A DNA stretch of 9,651 bases, taken from assembly GCA_900765235.1 (NCBI GenBank), contig CAAFRK010000158.1:1-9651 (forward strand). Reading direction: 5' to 3'. This document shows positions 6,971 to 9,651 of the stretch, in pieces. The notes beneath the pieces were generated by a model. It had not been told where the DNA came from. It worked only from the letters and a program-made list of their open reading frames with translations, and searched no databases. Numbering within the stretch: position 1 is the stretch's first letter; the number at the start of each line of letters is the position of its first letter. Source of the DNA: an uncultured Veillonella sp. Lineage in GTDB: Bacteria; Bacillota_C; Negativicutes; Veillonellales; Veillonellaceae. Position numbers and translations under genes: made by a program.

Positions 6971-7861
6971 TTATATCTTACGATAAGCACTTGGAGTTAC
7001 ACCAGTAGCCTCTTTAAAGGCACTAGTAAACTTACTGCCATTCTCATAGCCTACGGCATTAGCAATTTCTAGAATCGATTGATCCGTTTCATGGAGTAAC
7101 CTCTTAGCCGCATTAATACGACATTCTTTTAAATATTGATGTATCGTCGTACCATATACGCCCTTAAAACATCTTTTTAATGTAGACGTAGGTACATCAA
7201 ATTGTTCAGATAATGTCTCAATTGTAATACGCTTCATAAACTGAGTAGATACATATTCGTTAACAGCTTTCACAATATCAACCTGCTGTTTCCGATAGGT
7301 TGCTCTCTTTTCATTATTGCTCGTAGAAATTACAGATAATAACAAAAAGATCTCAATAACCTTTAATTTAAAATAGTGCCCCTTTATTTGATCAGGCACT
7401 TTATATAAGCTAGAAAAAATCTGTCTAACCGATTCAGTTTCTTCCATCATCATACCGTACTCAGAATGCTCACAAAATCGTTCTGCTAGGGTTGTTAAAT
7501 TAATACGTGACTCAGTAACAAGAGAATCCAATACTGGTTGCGCTTTTTCAACATCTACAAGTAATACAATCCCCTTAAAAAGTTTTGTAGGGAAATAATT
7601 TTTATGTTGGTAGTCAGCATGAGTATGCCATCCTAATGACATATCTCCTGGCCCCATATATAAATATTCCCCAGATGTAAACTTACACTCGATGCGCCCC
7701 TCTTCACAATGATTTATGGCAAATGTCTTGGTATGTGATTTAGCATAAAATTGAACCGACTCTTCTTTCACATCCAAAAATAATAGATCGATACCGTCAA
7801 ACACCGTATGTCTCGACATAGTAAGTCCTGCATGTGAAATTGCATGATTATGTGGATTCAT
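6971..7861 (-). CDS. AraC-family transcriptional regulator, PchR/YbtA-like in context
   Basis: A probable DNA-binding activator (or dual regulator) of the downstream receptor operon. The 296-residue product has an N-terminal region (about 1-185) that I do not recognise beyond a sensor-like domain. The C-terminal AraC domain (about 195-296) contains two helix-turn-helix units: one around ITIETLSEQFDVPTSTLKRCF (212-232) and one around SILEIANAVGYENGSKFTSAF (262-282). It ends with the classic TGVTPSAYRK tail. The linker helix IHQYLKECRINAAKRLL is also typical. AraC proteins of this C-terminal type beside TonB-dependent receptors often sense the imported siderophore. The gene is co-directional with the receptor and 181 bases upstream. 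The ATG at 7861 has only a modest GGTGAT ribosome site; Met15 is an alternative start. It has its own promoter overlapped by a Fur-like box, suggesting iron control. Confidence 0.9.
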   Translation of the reverse strand: MNPHNHAISHAGLTMSRHTVFDGIDLLFLDVKEESVQFYAKSHTKTFAINHCEEGRIECKFTSGEYLYMGPGDMSLGWHTHADYQHKNYFPTKLFKGIVLLVDVEKAQPVLDSLVTESRINLTTLAERFCEHSEYGMMMEETESVRQIFSSLYKVPDQIKGHYFKLKVIEIFLLLSVISTSNNEKRATYRKQQVDIVKAVNEYVSTQFMKRITIETLSEQFDVPTSTLKRCFKGVYGTTIHQYLKECRINAAKRLLHETDQSILEIANAVGYENGSKFTSAFKEATGVTPSAYRKI

Positions 7862-7912
7862 ACTATCACCATATACACAAATACTATATAAATTATCACT
7901 TATACAGTTATC

Positions 7913-7941
7913 ATCATATACTTATTGATATTCATTGTCAA
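7913..7941 (-). promoter_or_regulatory. Sigma-70-type promoter of the AraC-family gene
   Basis: On the minus strand a perfect TTGACA (7936-7941) is followed after exactly 17 bases by TATGAT (7913-7918, 5 of 6 to TATAAT). AT-rich sequence just upstream could serve as an UP element. Transcription would begin near 7906, giving a leader of about 45 bases. Two direct TGATAA copies (7908-7913 and 7893-7898 on the minus strand, 15 bp apart) flank the predicted start and might extend the repressor site. Confidence 0.72.
7926..7940. promoter_or_regulatory. Fur-like box overlapping the AraC-gene promoter
   Basis: TGATATTCATTGTCA matches the Fur consensus TGATAATnATTATCA at 12 of 14 defined positions and is nearly palindromic. 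It overlaps the -35 hexamer and part of the spacer, the expected geometry for iron-dependent repression. A near-identical copy sits before the receptor gene (6870-6888), which strengthens both calls. Confidence 0.7.
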
Positions 7942-8017
7942 ATTAATTTATGTAATAATTCATTTTTTTTTTAAGAATATAAGTTTATGTTATTTTATCT
8001 AAATAAAGCCATATTTT

Positions 8018-8035
8018 CTAATATATATATATTAG
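8018..8035. repeat. 18-bp perfect AT-rich palindrome in a gene-free stretch
   Basis: CTAATATATATATATTAG is a perfect palindrome in the AT-rich spacer between the AraC promoter and the upstream operon's terminator. The rest of 7942-8071 holds a run of ten T (7963-7972) and no ORF or RNA gene that I can support. The palindrome may be chance in TA-rich DNA or a protein-binding site. Confidence 0.4.
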
Positions 8036-8071
8036 TCTCTGGCCACTACCTTCATCAAAGCTAAGAATTAT

Positions 8072-8112
8072 AAAAAAGCCTCGTAAACTAAACCAATGTA
8101 GTTTACGAGGCT
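8072..8112 (-). terminator. Strong intrinsic terminator of the ulaA-like/DUF454 unit
   Basis: A 13-bp perfect stem (AGCCTCGTAAACT / AGTTTACGAGGCT, 8077-8089 and 8100-8112) with a 10-base loop is followed on the minus strand by a run of six T (8077-8072, the first of them inside the stem). It lies 26 bases past the DUF454 gene stop. It isolates this unit from the AraC gene downstream. Confidence 0.93.
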
Positions 8113-8138
8113 ATATTTAGAATTATGTTTGAAAGTTT

Positions 8139-8534
8139 TTATTTTTTTGTTTTTACAATAAAGACTAATGCTATAACATGACCAAGCCATACAAAGGCCA
8201 TAACACCAAGTGCAATGGGCATATCTTGACTAAAATACGCACCAATCGCCATTATTGTACTCACAGATAAGAGAATGGACAACTTTGTCCGCAACGTTAA
8301 CGCTTTATCGCGTTCATAAGCACCAACAGTCTTTTGATATAAACTAGATTCTAAGAACATTTTATGAAAACGTTCAGATCCTCTAGCTAAACAAAATAAA
8401 GTAAGCATATAAAAAGGTACTGTTGGCAATAGTGGTAATACGATACCCGCTGTACCAAGAGCAAAGCTTATAGCCCCTATAGTAAGGAATATATATCGTA
8501 TTACAACATTACTATGTTGCTCAGTTGTTTTCAT
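8139..8534 (-). CDS. DUF454/YbaN-family small inner-membrane protein
   Basis: A 131-residue protein of unknown function. The family signature is visible near the N-terminus: glycine-spaced first helix (about 11-33, IFLTIGAISFALGTAGIVL), then PLLPTVPFYMLTLFCLARGSERFH (34-57), matching the family pattern of LPLLPTxPF followed by a small-residue and Ser-Glu-Arg segment. Two further membrane helices lie at about 84-103 and 106-127, and the tail is basic (KTKK). Family length is about 115-130 residues, so it looks intact. Its ATG shares one base with the stop of the upstream permease gene (TAATG), with a GAGGA ribosome site inside that gene, so translation is probably coupled. A terminator lies just downstream. 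No role in sugar uptake is established for this family; any link to the permease is inferred from position. Confidence 0.88.
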   Translation of the reverse strand: MKTTEQHSNVVIRYIFLTIGAISFALGTAGIVLPLLPTVPFYMLTLFCLARGSERFHKMFLESSLYQKTVGAYERDKALTLRTKLSILLSVSTIMAIGAYFSQDMPIALGVMAFVWLGHVIALVFIVKTKK

Positions 8535-9651
8535 TAATCCTCTTCTACGTAGTTAATAACTTTACCTTTTGTTTTAATAAAGTTTGGAATAATAAGTACA
8601 AGAGCTGCAATCGCTACGATGCCATAGATACCTGCCATGCCAATCCATTCGAATGCATGACCAAGGACAAGACCCATTACAGCAAAGTCAGCATCACCAA
8701 ATGTTGTATTTTGGAAACCTAATTGACCAAGAACTGGCAATGCCAATGCTGGCAAGAAAGTAATAGCCAAACCATTAAGGAATGCGCCTACTGCAGCACC
8801 ACGACGGCCACCTGTAGCATTACCATAGATACCTGCTGTTGCACCGCAGAAGAAATGAGGTACAAGACCAGGAATGATTAATACGCCACCTACAGCACCA
8901 AGGATGAGCATACCGATGATACCGCCGATAAAGGAGCTAATGAAGCCCAATACTACTGCTGTTGGAGCATATGTAAAGAATACGGCACAGTCTACTGCTG
9001 GGATGGCATTAGGGATAATTTTTGTAGCAATACCTTGGAATGCAGGGATTAAATCACCTAAGATCATACGTACACCGGAGTATACGATTGTTACACCTAC
9101 AGCAAAATTCATAGCGCTCATAACAGCATATAAGTAAGGACTCATATCACCAGATAAAGTAGCTACAAACTCAGAACCAGCCGCAAAGGCTGCAATCAAG
9201 TAGAATACGATCATAGTCAATGCTGTAGATAACGTAGAATCACGTAAGAAGCCCCATTTTTCTGGAATTTCAATGTCTTCTGTACTATCGTCTGCTTTAC
9301 CAACATATTTAGCTACCCAAGCGGATAAATAGTAACCTAAGCTACCAAAGTGACCGATGGCAATTTCATCGCCTTCTGTAACCTTAGATGTATAGCTTTG
9401 ACCAATTGCTGGAGAAATAGCAGACCAAGCGCCCATCAAGAAACCACCTACAAGGATGAGTTCCATACCGGACAAGCCTGCTGTACCGAGTACGGCAGAC
9501 ATTAAACAAGCCATAAATAAGCTGTGGTGACCTGTAAGAAATACATACTTGAACTTAGTGAAACGAGCAATTAATAAGTTCATCAATAAGCCTACAACAA
9601 GAATAGACATCGTTTCAACACCAAGAACTTTTTGTGCTACAGCCACAATAG
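8534..9651 (-). CDS. ulaA: PTS ascorbate-type transporter subunit IIC (UlaA/SgaT family), N-terminus outside window
   Basis: Inner-membrane permease that moves its sugar acid (L-ascorbate in the characterised member) while phosphate is supplied by separate EIIA and EIIB subunits. The last 371 residues are visible; E. coli UlaA has about 465, so roughly 80-100 N-terminal residues are missing. Segments matching the family include LTGHHSLFMA, SPAIGQSYT, IAIGHFGSLGYYLSAW, the GVRMILGDLIPAFQGI stretch, IPAVDCAVFFTYAPTAVVLGF and IIPGLVPHFFCGATAGIYG. Many hydrophobic helices alternate with short loops, and the C-terminus is cytoplasmic-looking (KTKGKVINYVEED). The frame is open to the window edge; the GTG at 9646 is internal, not a start. 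EIIA and EIIB genes are not downstream, where the DUF454 gene follows directly, so they would have to lie upstream or elsewhere. The true substrate could be another sugar acid. Confidence 0.88.
   Translation of the reverse strand, partial: IVAVAQKVLGVETMSILVVGLLMNLLIARFTKFKYVFLTGHHSLFMACLMSAVLGTAGLSGMELILVGGFLMGAWSAISPAIGQSYTSKVTEGDEIAIGHFGSLGYYLSAWVAKYVGKADDSTEDIEIPEKWGFLRDSTLSTALTMIVFYLIAAFAAGSEFVATLSGDMSPYLYAVMSAMNFAVGVTIVYSGVRMILGDLIPAFQGIATKIIPNAIPAVDCAVFFTYAPTAVVLGFISSFIGGIIGMLILGAVGGVLIIPGLVPHFFCGATAGIYGNATGGRRGAAVGAFLNGLAITFLPALALPVLGQLGFQNTTFGDADFAVMGLVLGHAFEWIGMAGIYGIVAIAALVLIIPNFIKTKGKVINYVEED

Noticed and set aside
6768..6986. Plus-strand open frame of 72 codons across the receptor regulatory region
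   Set aside because: It runs through the promoter and Fur-like box and overlaps the receptor start and the araC end. Its composition is unlike a protein, and no supporting ribosome site was found.
8525..8722. Plus-strand open frame of 65 codons opposite the end of the permease gene
   Set aside because: Antisense to a gene with strong family motifs, with no ribosome site and no recognisable features.
9644..9646. GTG as the true start of the ulaA-like gene
   Set aside because: The frame stays open upstream to the window edge, and the protein would lack the N-terminal helices of the family. It is a truncated gene, not a short one.

Overview
The window looks like a chromosomal piece of a diderm Firmicute of the Negativicutes, most likely Veillonella or a close relative. 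This is inferred from outer-membrane transport genes (TonB system, beta-barrel proteins with terminal Phe) combined with Firmicute-like strong Shine-Dalgarno sites, AT-rich spacers and a PTS permease. I could not run a database search, so the genus is an inference. All six convincing genes lie on the minus strand, so transcription runs from high to low coordinates.

Positions 9651 to 8072 hold the 3' part of an ascorbate-type PTS permease gene (UlaA/SgaT family, cut by the window edge). Its stop codon overlaps by one base the start of a small DUF454/YbaN-type membrane protein. A strong intrinsic terminator closes this unit at 8072-8112.

Positions 8071 to 6790 hold an AT-rich promoter region, an AraC-family regulator of the type that sits beside siderophore receptors, and a second regulatory region. 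Each region carries a near-identical 15-bp Fur-like box (TGATATTCAwTGTCA) and a good sigma-70-type promoter. The region before the receptor also has three copies of an unrelated TGTATCTT motif.

Positions 6789 to 1 are an apparent operon: a 1694-residue TonB-dependent receptor gene, then exbB, exbD and a partial tonB, with gaps of 35, 2 and 2 bases. The set encodes an outer-membrane active transporter together with its own inner-membrane energising motor, probably for an iron chelate and probably repressed by iron and tuned by the AraC protein.

The most unusual item is the receptor. After a complete signal peptide, plug and TonB-receptor barrel ending at a normal C-terminal beta-signal (Phe892), the frame continues through a Gly/Ser/Thr/Asn linker into a second, porin-like beta-barrel of about 760 residues that ends in its own terminal Phe. 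One polypeptide thus seems to encode two outer-membrane barrels. The partial TonB is also odd: its periplasmic spacer is Gly/Asn-rich where classical TonB has a Pro-rich one.
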